A DNA stretch of 64,000 bases from Bernardetia sp963719525 (lineage in GTDB: Bacteria > Bacteroidota > Bacteroidia > Cytophagales > Bernardetiaceae). The notes beneath the pieces were generated by a model. The model ran no database searches and was not told where the DNA came from. It saw only the letters and a list, made by a program, of their open reading frames with translations. Numbering within the stretch: position 1 is the stretch's first letter; every line of letters begins with the position of its first letter. Shown piece by piece: positions 17,029 to 25,606 of this stretch. The DNA lies in the NCBI GenBank assembly GCA_963719525.1, contig CAVRCG010000004.1, positions 620,001 to 684,000 on the forward strand, in the 5' to 3' direction. A program made the position numbers and the translations under genes.

Positions 17029-17878
17029 ATGTTTCACTATCATACTTTAAGAAAAAGACCACACGCCGAATTTCTTTCACAAAACAGAATTGACCCAATC
17101 ACAGGCGACAAAATTCAAGAAGGTGATTGTATCGTAATTTGTGCTGCCTGCAAGTCTGCTTTTTTGGAAGAGAGTTGGAATTATCTGCGCCAGAAACATT
17201 GCAATCAGTACGGAACACTTAACAAAATTCCTAAACCAGAGAAGATATATTTTAAAGGAGAACCTCTGATTTTCTTACCTTTTGAAGTGAAAAATGAAGG
17301 TTCGTTTTTTAATGAACTTATATATAAGATTTCTCAATTTTCAACGAATATTTTTCTTAGTATCGTTCCTTTAATAGCCATTATTTTGGTTTGGTATTTT
17401 ATTCCTTCTATAGGAAATGGAGGTTATGGTGCTTTATTTAATATAGTTGTGATGCCTATCGGAAGCCTGATTTTTTATATTTCTGTGGTCAGAAGCTCTT
17501 CCAACCAGACTACTTTTATAGGTCAGATAATTAAAAACAAAAACCGTTTTCTTATCAAACTTTTACGTCAGAATTATTCTAAAGGAAATTATTTTGCCAT
17601 TAATCTCAAAAATAAAAGTATCGTCTCGAAAACGGAGTTAGAAGAAAAAGAAGTTTGTTTTTCCAATATTGAGAAGATTGTCTATATTTATAATGCTGAC
17701 AAAATATTCAAAAAAAATGGACTTTTACTCTTACAGATTTGTCTTATTTTCGAAAAAGGAAACTATCAATTATGAATCTATTTTTGAAGAGAATGAAAGA
17801 TACAAATTAGACGATTTTCTAAACAAATTACCTCAAAACCTAAGAGTATTTCAAAGATACAATATTCCAAATTATTAG
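17029..17878 (+). pseudogene. RING-like/membrane/PH-like paralog 1, frameshifted
   Basis: First of three tandem paralogs. From ATG 17029 the N-terminal module has IDPITGDKIQEGDCIVICAAC, then the Trp and His-Cys positions ESWNYL...KHCNQ, a RING or treble-clef layout whose first Cys pair is replaced by DPIT. Two membrane helices follow (about residues 105-150), then a PH-like domain. The frame as read stops at 17775 (FEKGNYQL), but the +1 frame from GAAAAAGG near 17750 continues as KETINYESIFEENERYKLDD and LPQNLRVFQ, matching the ends of the other two paralogs (KWEKFLNDLPDSIKVQ). One inserted A explains it. An upstream in-frame start (16933) has no paralog support. Confidence 0.7.
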
Positions 17879-17928
17879 TAGAATAATTCGAAATTGTACA
17901 ATAGTAAAACATAATTGTTGAAACAAAA

Positions 17929-18735
17929 ATGCACCATTCCCATCAATTAGAAAAACAAACTCATCAAGATTTTTTATTACAACAACGAGTTGATCCAATT
18001 ACAGGCGAAGCAATAGAAGCAGGACATAAAATAGTAATTTGTTCGGCTTGTAAATCTGCTTTTTTTGAGGAAAGTTGGGAATATTTGGGTAGAAGGCATT
18101 GTAACCAGACACAAACGCTTACTCAAATTCCTGTTACCGAATCGCTTTGGTTGAAAGCAAAACCTTTTGACTTCTTACCTTTTAAGTTTGAAGGATTTGA
18201 TAAGGAAACACATTATCAAAATACGGTTTATACTCTTATACAATTTTTATTATTATTGATATTTTCTATTCCTGTTCTGTTGCCTATTTTGCTTCAAGAA
18301 ATGACCAATTTTAGCTTATTGATAGGTTTGAGTTTTTTTGCTATTAGTGCTTTTATTGTATTAGTAAATCTAAAATCAATTATTACTAAGTTTTTTGATA
18401 AGTACAAGAAACACATTTTCCCTATTCCTAAAGAAAAACATAAGTTAGCTATAGATTCGGAAAGGAAAACGTTTGTTTTTAGGACAGATTCTTTAGAAAC
18501 AAAATTGTCGTTTAGTGATGTCGATAGTCTTTATTATAATTATCGTTTTTTTGAAAAAAATAAAACGGAACAAGAAAATATATATGAATTACGAGTAATC
18601 CTATATTTGAGGAAAGGTATAAGAGATAGAACGATTGACTTAACTACTCTTTATCGAAAGAAACAGATTACTAAATGGGAAAAATTTTTGAATGATTTGC
18701 CTGATTCCATTAAAGTACAGGTTGGGGAAGAGTAA
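17929..18735 (+). CDS. RING-like/membrane/PH-like paralog 2, intact
   Basis: The complete member of the trio, 268 residues. Residues 1-70 hold the RING-like module (VDPITGEAIEAG, IVICSACKSAFFEESW, RRHCNQ) with one clear CxxC, a Trp and a His-Cys pair; the first zinc ligand pair of a true RING is absent. Residues 80-150 contain two hydrophobic helices (LIQFLLLLIFSIPVLLPIL and LIGLSFFAISAFIVLVNL). The C-terminus folds as a PH-like domain (IDSERKTFVF ... VILYLRKG ... KWEKFLNDLPDSIKVQ). Probably an inner-membrane protein with both ends in the cytoplasm. Function unknown; prokaryotic RING/treble-clef domains occur in Ub-like and signalling contexts. Confidence 0.72.
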   Translation: MHHSHQLEKQTHQDFLLQQRVDPITGEAIEAGHKIVICSACKSAFFEESWEYLGRRHCNQTQTLTQIPVTESLWLKAKPFDFLPFKFEGFDKETHYQNTVYTLIQFLLLLIFSIPVLLPILLQEMTNFSLLIGLSFFAISAFIVLVNLKSIITKFFDKYKKHIFPIPKEKHKLAIDSERKTFVFRTDSLETKLSFSDVDSLYYNYRFFEKNKTEQENIYELRVILYLRKGIRDRTIDLTTLYRKKQITKWEKFLNDLPDSIKVQVGEE

Positions 18736-18928
18736 AATTGAAATTTATAGATTACAACATGAGTATTATTTTAAGTTGCAGAGCAGTGTAACCTTTATAG
18801 AATGGTAAAAAACAAACTATTATTTCGTGAAAAACAGGTTCAGATACAGAATTTGAAAAATGACCTTTATATTGATTATTTAGAATAAATTGTAATTGAT
18901 AAAATAGTAAAAAATAATTTCGAAATAA

Positions 18929-19573
18929 ATGCACCATTCCCATCAACTAGAAAAACAAACTCATCAAGAATTTTTACCTTTTGAATTTGTAGGTTTCGAT
19001 ACAAAAACCTATTTATCTGATTTTCTGCAAGCAGTAATAACTCTTATTGCTTATGGATTAGGTATTTTGCTCCTTCTATTTTTGCAAAACTTATTTGATG
19101 CAAAATCTAGTTCTGTATTCAAATTTCTAAATAAATATCCATTATTATGGGGATTGTACGTTCCTGTAAGTATTATATTCATGTTTGGAATAGGTTATTT
19201 TATGCATCTACCTAAGAAATTAGTTTTTTTATTGCCTTATTCTATCCGTAAATTTTTTATTAAAGTTTCTAGACAACATCGTATCGGAATAGACAAAGAA
19301 AACGAAGAATTGTTGTTTTTCAATGAAATGAAACAATTTGTTTTGCCTCTTAAAAGCATACAACAAATAAAATATTCTTTTAATTATGTAATAGATGATG
19401 ATTCAAAATACAAAGACGTATGCAATTTGAAAGTAATTTTAGAATTCAAAACAGAAAATAAAATCAGAAAGAAGACAGTAAACTCAAAGCTAAGAAAAAT
19501 TCATTTTTATAAATGGGAAGAGTTTTTGGAAAAGTTGCCAAACACTATTCGTGTTCAAACATTTATTCCATAA
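18929..19573 (+). CDS. membrane/PH-like paralog 3, RING-like module deleted
   Basis: A 214-residue member whose first 15 residues (MHHSHQLEKQTHQEF) are nearly identical to paralog 2, as is the DNA just upstream, but which then jumps directly to LPFEFVGFDTKTYL, omitting about 55 residues including the whole Cys-rich module. The junction (FL/FLPF, TTTTTACC at DNA level) suggests an in-frame deletion between short repeats. Two membrane helices and the C-terminal PH-like domain (VILEFKTE ... KWEEFLEKLPNTIRVQ) remain. It is the most recent duplicate and may act as a decoy or partner of the full-length form. Confidence 0.7.
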   Translation: MHHSHQLEKQTHQEFLPFEFVGFDTKTYLSDFLQAVITLIAYGLGILLLLFLQNLFDAKSSSVFKFLNKYPLLWGLYVPVSIIFMFGIGYFMHLPKKLVFLLPYSIRKFFIKVSRQHRIGIDKENEELLFFNEMKQFVLPLKSIQQIKYSFNYVIDDDSKYKDVCNLKVILEFKTENKIRKKTVNSKLRKIHFYKWEEFLEKLPNTIRVQTFIP

Positions 19574-19698
19574 AATAATTTTTACCCAAAAAAATAATCT
19601 ATTCATCGAAGAAAATCAATCGTTCGTCTAAAAAAATAACGCATTTATCGAAAAAAACTTTAATTTCCATACAATTTTGGTCTGCAACTGGCGTTATA

Positions 19699-19830
19699 AT
19701 GACAAAGAAAGCAAATAAAGAAATAGTTGTAAATCAGAAAAATGATTTAACTTTACCTTTATATTTAATTGAATCTACATTAAAAGGACTTTCAAAACAA
19801 GAACTATTTTATCATCTCTATACACTTTAA
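19699..19830 (+). CDS. possible 43-residue protein upstream of gldN
   Basis: A short open frame starting at ATG 19699 (MTKKANKEIVVNQKNDLTLP) and ending 7 bases before gldN. The C-terminal part (LYLIESTLKGLSKQELF) could form a helix. No family recognised and no clear ribosome site; coding potential is only suggested by its close spacing to gldN. The preceding 19574-19698 is AT-rich and empty. Confidence 0.3.
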   Translation: MTKKANKEIVVNQKNDLTLPLYLIESTLKGLSKQELFYHLYTL

Positions 19831-19837
19831 GTAAACT

Positions 19838-20782
19838 ATGAAAAAACAAAACACAACACTTCTCTCTCTATTTACAAGAGGAATTATCGGAATGGCAGCT
19901 CTTACTCTTCTCATGTTTTGGGGAGTTACTTTTTCGGCAAACGCTCAGGAGTTTGGAATGGAATACGCACAAGACGGCTACAACCATAACTCTATTCGTC
20001 CTCTGCACGAATCGCATATTATGTACAAAAAGACACTTTGGTTTAGAATGTCTTTAAAAGAAAAGCAAAACCTTCCTTTCTTTGCCGTTGAAAACGAAAT
20101 TACGAAAGTAATCATCGATGCTGTAAAATTAGGAATTATTCGTCCTTACAAAAACGATTCTTTGCGTACTCGTATGTCACAGGAAGAATTTTTGGAAAAC
20201 TTGACTATTCCATCTGAAGAAGTACAATTGACAGAAGAAGAAATTGCGATGGGCTTTACACAAGACGACCTTGGTGGTTTTGGTGGAGGAGGAGATGATT
20301 GGGGTTCTGGTGGCGACTGGGGTGGCGACGGTGGAGGTTCTGCTGAAGTTGAAACGGTAGCTAACGAGTTTTATCCTAAGCAACTTCATTTATTAGAAAT
20401 CAAAGAAGATTTGTTGTTTGATAATAAGCACTCTCGTATGAAGCACGATATTCAGGCTATTACAATTATTATTCCTGCTGAAATGAATCCTTCAACAGGT
20501 TTGGAGAAAAAATTAGCTGCTTTTTCGTATAAAGAATTAGTTCAAAATCTTTTCCGTGACAACTCACAAGCAATTTGGTACAATGAGCGTAACAACCGTC
20601 ATCACAGAAATTTGGAAGAAGCATTTGATTTGCGTTTATTCAATGCTCGTGTAATCAAATATGACAATGCTAGAGATAATATGATTGTTGATATTTATGA
20701 AGATCAACGTTCTGCGCTTATTGCAGCTCAACAATATGAGCATCAATTGGTAGAATATGAAAGTAATCTTTGGGAAAACTAA
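19838..20782 (+). CDS. gldN: gliding motility / type IX secretion protein GldN
   Basis: A 314-residue exported protein. After a signal peptide (cleavage near ANAQ, about residue 36) comes the GldN/PorN core: SIRPLHESHIMYKKTLWF, LKEKQNLPFF and VIIDAVKLGIIRPY, and later LVQNLFRDNSQAIWYNERNN and FNARVIKYDNARDNMIVDIY. GldN (PorN) forms the periplasmic ring with lipoprotein GldK under the outer membrane of the type IX secretion machine. Unusual is a Gly/Asp/Trp-rich flexible insert near residues 147-170. Genes gldK, gldL and gldM, usually next door, are absent, so gldN stands alone. The T9SS substrate at 43.7-46.7 kb fits its presence. Confidence 0.85.
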   Translation: MKKQNTTLLSLFTRGIIGMAALTLLMFWGVTFSANAQEFGMEYAQDGYNHNSIRPLHESHIMYKKTLWFRMSLKEKQNLPFFAVENEITKVIIDAVKLGIIRPYKNDSLRTRMSQEEFLENLTIPSEEVQLTEEEIAMGFTQDDLGGFGGGGDDWGSGGDWGGDGGGSAEVETVANEFYPKQLHLLEIKEDLLFDNKHSRMKHDIQAITIIIPAEMNPSTGLEKKLAAFSYKELVQNLFRDNSQAIWYNERNNRHHRNLEEAFDLRLFNARVIKYDNARDNMIVDIYEDQRSALIAAQQYEHQLVEYESNLWEN

Positions 20783-20820
20783 GAATTGATTCATAATTTA
20801 ATACTCAATTTTCAATTAAG

Positions 20821-20857
20821 GAAAACCTTTTTTACAGATTTGTAGAAAAGGTTTTTT
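20821..20857 (+). terminator. Rho-independent terminator
   Basis: Stem AAAACCTTTT / GAAAAGGTTTT around TTACAGATTTGTA, followed by a T run; ends the gldN transcript. Confidence 0.75.
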
Positions 20858-20969
20858 GATTTTTTAGTAGTCAATCAAAACAATTTAAGTTTTCATTGCT
20901 TTTTAACGTATCTTTGAATTTTTAAAACAGATATTTATTCATTATTTTTTCAACACTAATTTTTCTCAA

Positions 20970-21389
20970 ATGAACACTAACTATTATTCATTAGTCATTG
21001 CATTTTTATTTTTCGTAACTGGTTTTGTAGCTTGTAAAGGCAAAGAAAACAAAGACACAGCAACAGACACAAAAACATTTACAACCGAACAATTGATGGA
21101 CGTTCGTTGGAAAGCAACTTCTGGAGTAGAAGGTGGCGAAGAATTAAACTTCGCTAAAGATGCTGAAAAAGGCGATTTGTCGTATGTAAGAATGTATGGC
21201 GAAGGAACAGCAGCAAACAAAGTAACAGGATATTGGAAACTAGAAGACGGCAACAAACTTACTTTGGAAGACTGGGACGAAACTACCCAAGCCGTAAAAC
21301 CTGCTGAAACATATACCATTCAATCTATGTCTGATACAGAAATGGTATTGTCAGGAAACGGAGGAACAAGAACTTATACAAAAATCTAG
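20970..21389 (+). CDS. lipocalin-like lipoprotein
   Basis: A 139-residue lipoprotein: hydrophobic signal ending in the lipobox-like GFVAC with Cys at residue 22, a short polar linker, then a domain with alternating strands (LMDVRWKATS, KVTGYWKLEDGNKLTLEDW, YTIQSMSDTEMVLSG) typical of small lipocalin-like domains of Bacteroidota. A TATCTTTG promoter box lies at about 20920. Envelope-located; ligand unknown. Confidence 0.7.
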   Translation: MNTNYYSLVIAFLFFVTGFVACKGKENKDTATDTKTFTTEQLMDVRWKATSGVEGGEELNFAKDAEKGDLSYVRMYGEGTAANKVTGYWKLEDGNKLTLEDWDETTQAVKPAETYTIQSMSDTEMVLSGNGGTRTYTKI

Positions 21390-21422
21390 TATAAAGATTC
21401 CTTAATTTTAAGACTTTTATAC

Positions 21423-21458
21423 AAAAACTGTGTTTCTTTGTAAACGCAGTTTTTTTTA
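21423..21458 (+). terminator. Rho-independent terminator
   Basis: AAAACTGTGTTT / AAACGCAGTTTT hairpin with one G-T pair and eight T residues, after the lipocalin-like gene. Confidence 0.75.
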
Positions 21459-21524
21459 TGCATTATTGTTTCCTTTTTTTTTCCTTTTGTTTCCCCTTAA
21501 TTTTTTCAAAAAATATCCTGACTA

Positions 21525-22058
21525 ATGATTCCATTTCCAAGTTCAAGTGAATATGCTTCTTTTTATTCCAATTATATAAAACTTATTGGAGAATATATTG
21601 CCGAAAATGAAGTTGAAGATATTGTAGAAATTCTCTCCACAATAGGAGAAAAAACAAAAGAAAAATTTGCTCAATTTTCAGAACAACAGTCTTTGTTTAG
21701 GTATGAAGAAGGAAAGTGGAGTATCAAAGAACTTTTGGGGCATATGATTGATACCGAACAAATTATGTCGTACCGTGCTTTGAGTTTTTATCGTGGAGAA
21801 AAGCAATCTCTAGCAGGTTTTGATGAAAATGAATATGTTAGAGAAGCAAATTTTGATGCCATTCCGTATTCTGATTTATTAGAAAGATATGAAATTATTC
21901 GTAAATCTTCGGTTGCTCTTTTCAAAACTTTTGATGCTGGACAAACTTCCAAAACAGGACAAGCGAGTGGAAGAGAAATGTCTGTTCGTGCACTCGTTTA
22001 TATGATTGCAGGACACGAAATTCATCATTGGAATATTTTGGAAGAGCGTTATAAGTAG
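21525..22058 (+). CDS. DinB/YfiT-family metalloprotein
   Basis: A 177-residue four-helix-bundle protein of the DinB superfamily. The three-histidine metal site is visible: His in LLGHMIDTEQ near residue 74, and the pair in AGHEIHHWNIL near 167. Family members include thiol-S-transferases (such as bacillithiol transferases) and DNA-damage-inducible proteins; the exact reaction here is not known. Cytoplasmic. A short GC-rich hairpin follows the stop. Confidence 0.82.
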   Translation: MIPFPSSSEYASFYSNYIKLIGEYIAENEVEDIVEILSTIGEKTKEKFAQFSEQQSLFRYEEGKWSIKELLGHMIDTEQIMSYRALSFYRGEKQSLAGFDENEYVREANFDAIPYSDLLERYEIIRKSSVALFKTFDAGQTSKTGQASGREMSVRALVYMIAGHEIHHWNILEERYK

Positions 22059-22080
22059 GCAAAAATTATGTCGTCAATGT

Positions 22081-22108
22081 CTTGCCAACAACGGCAAGTT
22101 TTATTTGT
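22081..22108 (+). terminator. short terminator hairpin
   Basis: CTTGCC-AACAAC-GGCAAG followed by TTTTATTT just after the DinB gene. Confidence 0.6.
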
Positions 22109-22165
22109 CAAAGAACCTGTTTAAACTTTTCAACTAATACTTCCTTTAATATTCGTATCACATTC

Positions 22166-22277
22166 CCCATTATCAACGTCTTTATTATCTTCAATAACTG
22201 ACGATTGCTAAGGGAAAAGCTAATTTTTTGAGATTTTCTCCCTTAGCAATCGTCTGTAATCAGTCGTTGATAATGGG
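22166..22277. repeat. nested inverted repeat, 112 bp
   Basis: Outer arms CCCATTATCAACG (22166-22178) and CGTTGATAATGGG (22265-22277); inner arms GACGATTGCTAAGGGA (22200-22215) and its complement (22239-22254). Both arm pairs are perfect. It fills the non-coding gap between the DinB gene and the TlpA-like gene; a start codon called inside it would be spurious. MITE-like or a structured RNA. Confidence 0.65.
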
Positions 22278-22401
22278 AGTTACCAAAGTTCAAACATCTT
22301 CAAATTGTAATTTCTATTTTTTTCAACAAAAATCTTCTTTCCTTCGTTTTAAGGTTTGGTTCTATTACCCATTATTATTATTTATTGTCAATTATTTATT
22401 T

Positions 22402-23565
22402 ATGAAAAAAGTTATTTGTTCTACCCATTTTTCTCATTCTTATTGTTTGTCTTATTTTTCGCTTTCATTTTTTGCGATACTGTTAGTTCTTCTTTCAAGT
22501 TGTAACTCTAAAGAATTGCCAGAAAATGAATATCTTATAGAAGGAAAAGTTGATAATCTTTCTCAAGATATGAGATTGATTGTTTCTGATATTAGTACAA
22601 AAGATATAGTTGCACTTTACGAAGTAGCTGTCAGAAAAAATGATAAATTCAAACTTAAAGGAACGATTACTGAACCTACTCCTTTTTATTTGAGTTTGCT
22701 CAACGAATCGGACAGTACATTTTCACCTGAAAATAATTTAGTTGTGTTTTTCAAACCTTCAAGAATGGAAATCCAAGCCGATGCAGGAAAACTTTCAGAA
22801 GCCAAAATTACAGGTTCTCGTTCGCATTCACATTTTAATATGTACACAAAAGCAACAGGAGATTATAAGAGAACAATGAACGAAATGGAAAGGAAAATGA
22901 TGAATAGCGTACAAAAAGGAGATACTACAAACTATCAGGCAGCACTAGTAGAATTTGGCAAACAGTATGAAATGGACAAGGAATACAACAAAAAATTTCT
23001 TACAGAAGATTCTATAGAATATGCCGTTCGCTCGTTTTTGGCTGTTAATTATATGTTAGACGAAGATTATCTGACAGAATTAAAGGGATTAGTAAAAGGA
23101 AAAACATCTACTTGGACAAATCAAATCAATTCTTTCATAAAACAAACAACACCTATTTCGGTCGGACAAACGGCTCCTAATGCTTCAACACTTCAAGATG
23201 TAGAAGGCAAATCAATATCAATTTCTGAATTAGAAAAAAAACCTACTGTTCTTTATTTTTGGGCTTCTTTTCAACCTGTCTCGGCTATACAAGTTCAACA
23301 GTTTGCGCTTTTAGATACTTCTAAGATCAAAAAAGAGTATCAATTTGTAGGAATTTCTTTAGACACAGATACTGATTCTTGGAAAGAAACAATAAGACAA
23401 TTACCTGCATCGCACAAACAATTTATTGATGGTTCGTCAGACAAAAAAGTAGCTATATCTTATCACTTGACTGATTTGCCTTTATTTATAGTTTTAGATG
23501 AAAATCACAAAATGATTTATAAAGCCAGTTCAATAGAGAAATTAAATGCTTTTTTGATGAAATAG
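22402..23565 (+). CDS. TlpA-like lipoprotein with DUF4369-type N-domain, no redox cysteines
   Basis: A 387-residue lipoprotein. The signal peptide ends at LLSSC. The N-terminal domain (EYLIEGKVDNLSQDMRLIVS) looks like DUF4369; the C-terminal half is an AhpC/TSA-Redoxin thioredoxin fold (ISVGQTAPNASTLQDVEGKS, then PTVLYFWASF). Where TlpA has WCPPC the sequence reads FQPVSA, so both catalytic cysteines are gone. It therefore cannot act as a disulfide reductase of the usual kind and may be a binding or chaperone-like protein. ATG 22402 is chosen because it begins the signal peptide; upstream in-frame starts fall in the palindromic repeat. Confidence 0.78.
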   Translation: MKKVICSTHFSHSYCLSYFSLSFFAILLVLLSSCNSKELPENEYLIEGKVDNLSQDMRLIVSDISTKDIVALYEVAVRKNDKFKLKGTITEPTPFYLSLLNESDSTFSPENNLVVFFKPSRMEIQADAGKLSEAKITGSRSHSHFNMYTKATGDYKRTMNEMERKMMNSVQKGDTTNYQAALVEFGKQYEMDKEYNKKFLTEDSIEYAVRSFLAVNYMLDEDYLTELKGLVKGKTSTWTNQINSFIKQTTPISVGQTAPNASTLQDVEGKSISISELEKKPTVLYFWASFQPVSAIQVQQFALLDTSKIKKEYQFVGISLDTDTDSWKETIRQLPASHKQFIDGSSDKKVAISYHLTDLPLFIVLDENHKMIYKASSIEKLNAFLMK

Positions 23566-23586
23566 GAGGATTAAATTAGATAAATT

Positions 23587-24141
23587 ATGAATACAGAATT
23601 AGAACAGCTAAAATATCAAATCATATCTTCAATTGTTTCTTTGAATGATACAACTTCGCTATCAGAAATAAAAAACTTTTTAAAAAATAGTTTAAGTACA
23701 TTTCAGACCAATAAGAATACGTTTTTCGTTCTTACAGATTCTGAAAAGTTGTTTTGGAAGATTGTCTGTATGGCTGCAATAGAGTATGAAAAAGCTATTG
23801 AAGAGTTAGTCAATCACCCTTTGTCTTATCTTTTTGAGTTTGAAGAAATTTTAGCTCAAAAATTATATAATCTGGACAAGAAAAAATTGGCGTTAGATAT
23901 TTATGGTTCTAATTCTGTTTCTAAAGACGATTTTCTGTATGTTCGTTGTTTTATAGTTTGTCAAGGTAAATTCTTTTACGAAAAAATAACGAACAATGAG
24001 ATTGATATAACTAGTCAAACCTTTGAACCTTTGCTCTATTTGAGTGAAAAAGCCTACTTTCAAAAAACTCAAAAAGAATTACCTGCTCTTCCAACTTCTG
24101 TTAGTTATGAAACTGGAAGTAATAAAGAAGAATGGATATGA
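23587..24141 (+). CDS. hypothetical protein, possible DUF4240 relative
   Basis: A 184-residue cytoplasmic protein, mostly helical and rich in Phe, Tyr and Leu. The segment DDFLYVRCFIVCQGKFFYEK resembles the DUF4240 motif (DDxFxDFRGWLIxQGKExY), and the flanking helices fit, but the match is weak. It starts 21 bases after the TlpA-like gene and could be co-transcribed with it. Function unknown. Confidence 0.55.
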   Translation: MNTELEQLKYQIISSIVSLNDTTSLSEIKNFLKNSLSTFQTNKNTFFVLTDSEKLFWKIVCMAAIEYEKAIEELVNHPLSYLFEFEEILAQKLYNLDKKKLALDIYGSNSVSKDDFLYVRCFIVCQGKFFYEKITNNEIDITSQTFEPLLYLSEKAYFQKTQKELPALPTSVSYETGSNKEEWI

Positions 24142-24240
24142 GTAAAAATGAAAAAGTCATTGAATTGTATTTATCTGTATTTTAAATCCTAACAATCCTT
24201 TACCTATCAATTACGGCATTTTGTAGCTAATCATTAAAAA

Positions 24241-25404
24241 ATGAAAAACGAATTTGATTATTTACTTATCGGACAAGGTTTAGCAGGTTCAATATTGGCT
24301 TATACACTTCTTGAAAAAGGAAAAAAAGTAGTAGTTCTGGACGAGCCAAAATTTCAAAATTGCTCACGAATAGCAGCAGGAATTTGTAATCCAATTACAG
24401 GACGTAATCTTGTCAGAACTTGGAAATACAAAGAATTATTTACTTTCCTAAATGATTTTTACCCAAAATTAGAAAAACAATTTAATCAAAAGTTCTTTTT
24501 TCAAACTCCTATTTATCGCCCTTTCCAAACACTAGAACAGCAGCAAGATTGGTCGGTAGAAGAAAACAAAGAAACAGAGGAAGTAATTTATCCTAAAAAT
24601 AGTCTGTTTGAAGAAAATGTAAATGATAAATTAGGAGGACTTTTAATAAAAAATGGTGGACATCTGCGAACTGATATTTTCTTAGAAGCAATCAAAAATT
24701 ATTTGATAGAAAAAAAAGCATACAGAGAAGAATTATTTGATTTTGATAAATTGATTTTAGACAATAAGGAGAGTAATTCGAAAGTAGTTTATCAAGATAT
24801 TGAAGCCAATCACATTATTTTTTGTAGAGGTGTTCTGGATAAAGACAATCCATTTTTTCATAAATTACCATTTGCACCTGCAAAAGGAGAAATATTGCAT
24901 ATTGAGTTTGATAAAAATGAAGACACAGTTAGAAAATTAAATCAATTGATTCTTAATAAAGGTTGCTGGCTTGTTCCGTATGAAGAAGAAATTTATGGTA
25001 AATTAATTGAAAATAATTTGAATGACAAAGTAAATGGTTTGAGCCAAAATAATTTGGATAAAAATACAGTTACAACTTTTCGTACAGGCTCAACTTACAA
25101 TCACGATGATTTAACATTAGAACCAACCGAAGAAGCAAAGCAGGAAATTGAAACCAAACTTCAAGCAGTTTTGAAACTAGATTATCAAATTAAAAAACAA
25201 GAAGTAGGAATCAGACCAGCTACACGCACACGTTATCCACTTATGGGAACGCACATCAATTATCCTCAAATGAGTATTTTTAATGGTTTTGGTGCAAAAG
25301 GAGTTTCAATGATTCCTTATTTTGCCAATGAGTTTGTAGAATATTTATTTACTGGAAAAGAATTAGATAGAATAGTTAGAGTTGATAAATGGCTAAATAA
25401 ATAA
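24241..25404 (+). CDS. FAD-dependent amine/D-amino-acid-type oxidoreductase
   Basis: A 387-residue flavoprotein of the DAO (DadA-like) family. The FAD-binding GQGLAGSILAYTLLEKGKKV is at residues 11-30, followed by an acidic VVVLDE at the ribose-binding position. Near the C-terminus GIRPATRTRYPLMG and FNGFGAKGVSMIPYFA complete the FAD site. Substrate unknown; members oxidise C-N bonds of amino acids or tRNA side chains. Cytoplasmic. The block A repeat follows it in inverse orientation. Confidence 0.8.
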   Translation: MKNEFDYLLIGQGLAGSILAYTLLEKGKKVVVLDEPKFQNCSRIAAGICNPITGRNLVRTWKYKELFTFLNDFYPKLEKQFNQKFFFQTPIYRPFQTLEQQQDWSVEENKETEEVIYPKNSLFEENVNDKLGGLLIKNGGHLRTDIFLEAIKNYLIEKKAYREELFDFDKLILDNKESNSKVVYQDIEANHIIFCRGVLDKDNPFFHKLPFAPAKGEILHIEFDKNEDTVRKLNQLILNKGCWLVPYEEEIYGKLIENNLNDKVNGLSQNNLDKNTVTTFRTGSTYNHDDLTLEPTEEAKQEIETKLQAVLKLDYQIKKQEVGIRPATRTRYPLMGTHINYPQMSIFNGFGAKGVSMIPYFANEFVEYLFTGKELDRIVRVDKWLNK

Positions 25405-25437
25405 TTGTAAGAACATAATTATCTGGATGTGTTTTTG

Positions 25438-25480
25438 TCGAACACAGAGTTACAGAGAACACAGAGAATGAAAATACGGT
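25438..25480 (-). repeat. repeat A, inverted solitary copy
   Basis: CGAACACAGAGTTACAGAGA and flanks are the reverse complement of block A seen at about 2950-3005 and 11770-11818; block B is absent here. It sits between the FAD oxidoreductase and the propeller-OmpA gene. Confidence 0.65.
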
Positions 25481-25606
25481 TTAAAATAGTATTTCTTTGA
25501 TATATTTAATTCTGATTGAGTAATTAATGATTAATTACAATTAGGAACGAAACTTGAATATTCTACCTTAAAATATAAATTCAAAAACCCATTAATTCAT
25601 TAATCT

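Noticed and set aside
22228..22401. N-terminal extension of the TlpA-like protein
   Set aside because: It falls in the nested inverted repeat and would put the signal peptide 58 residues into the protein.
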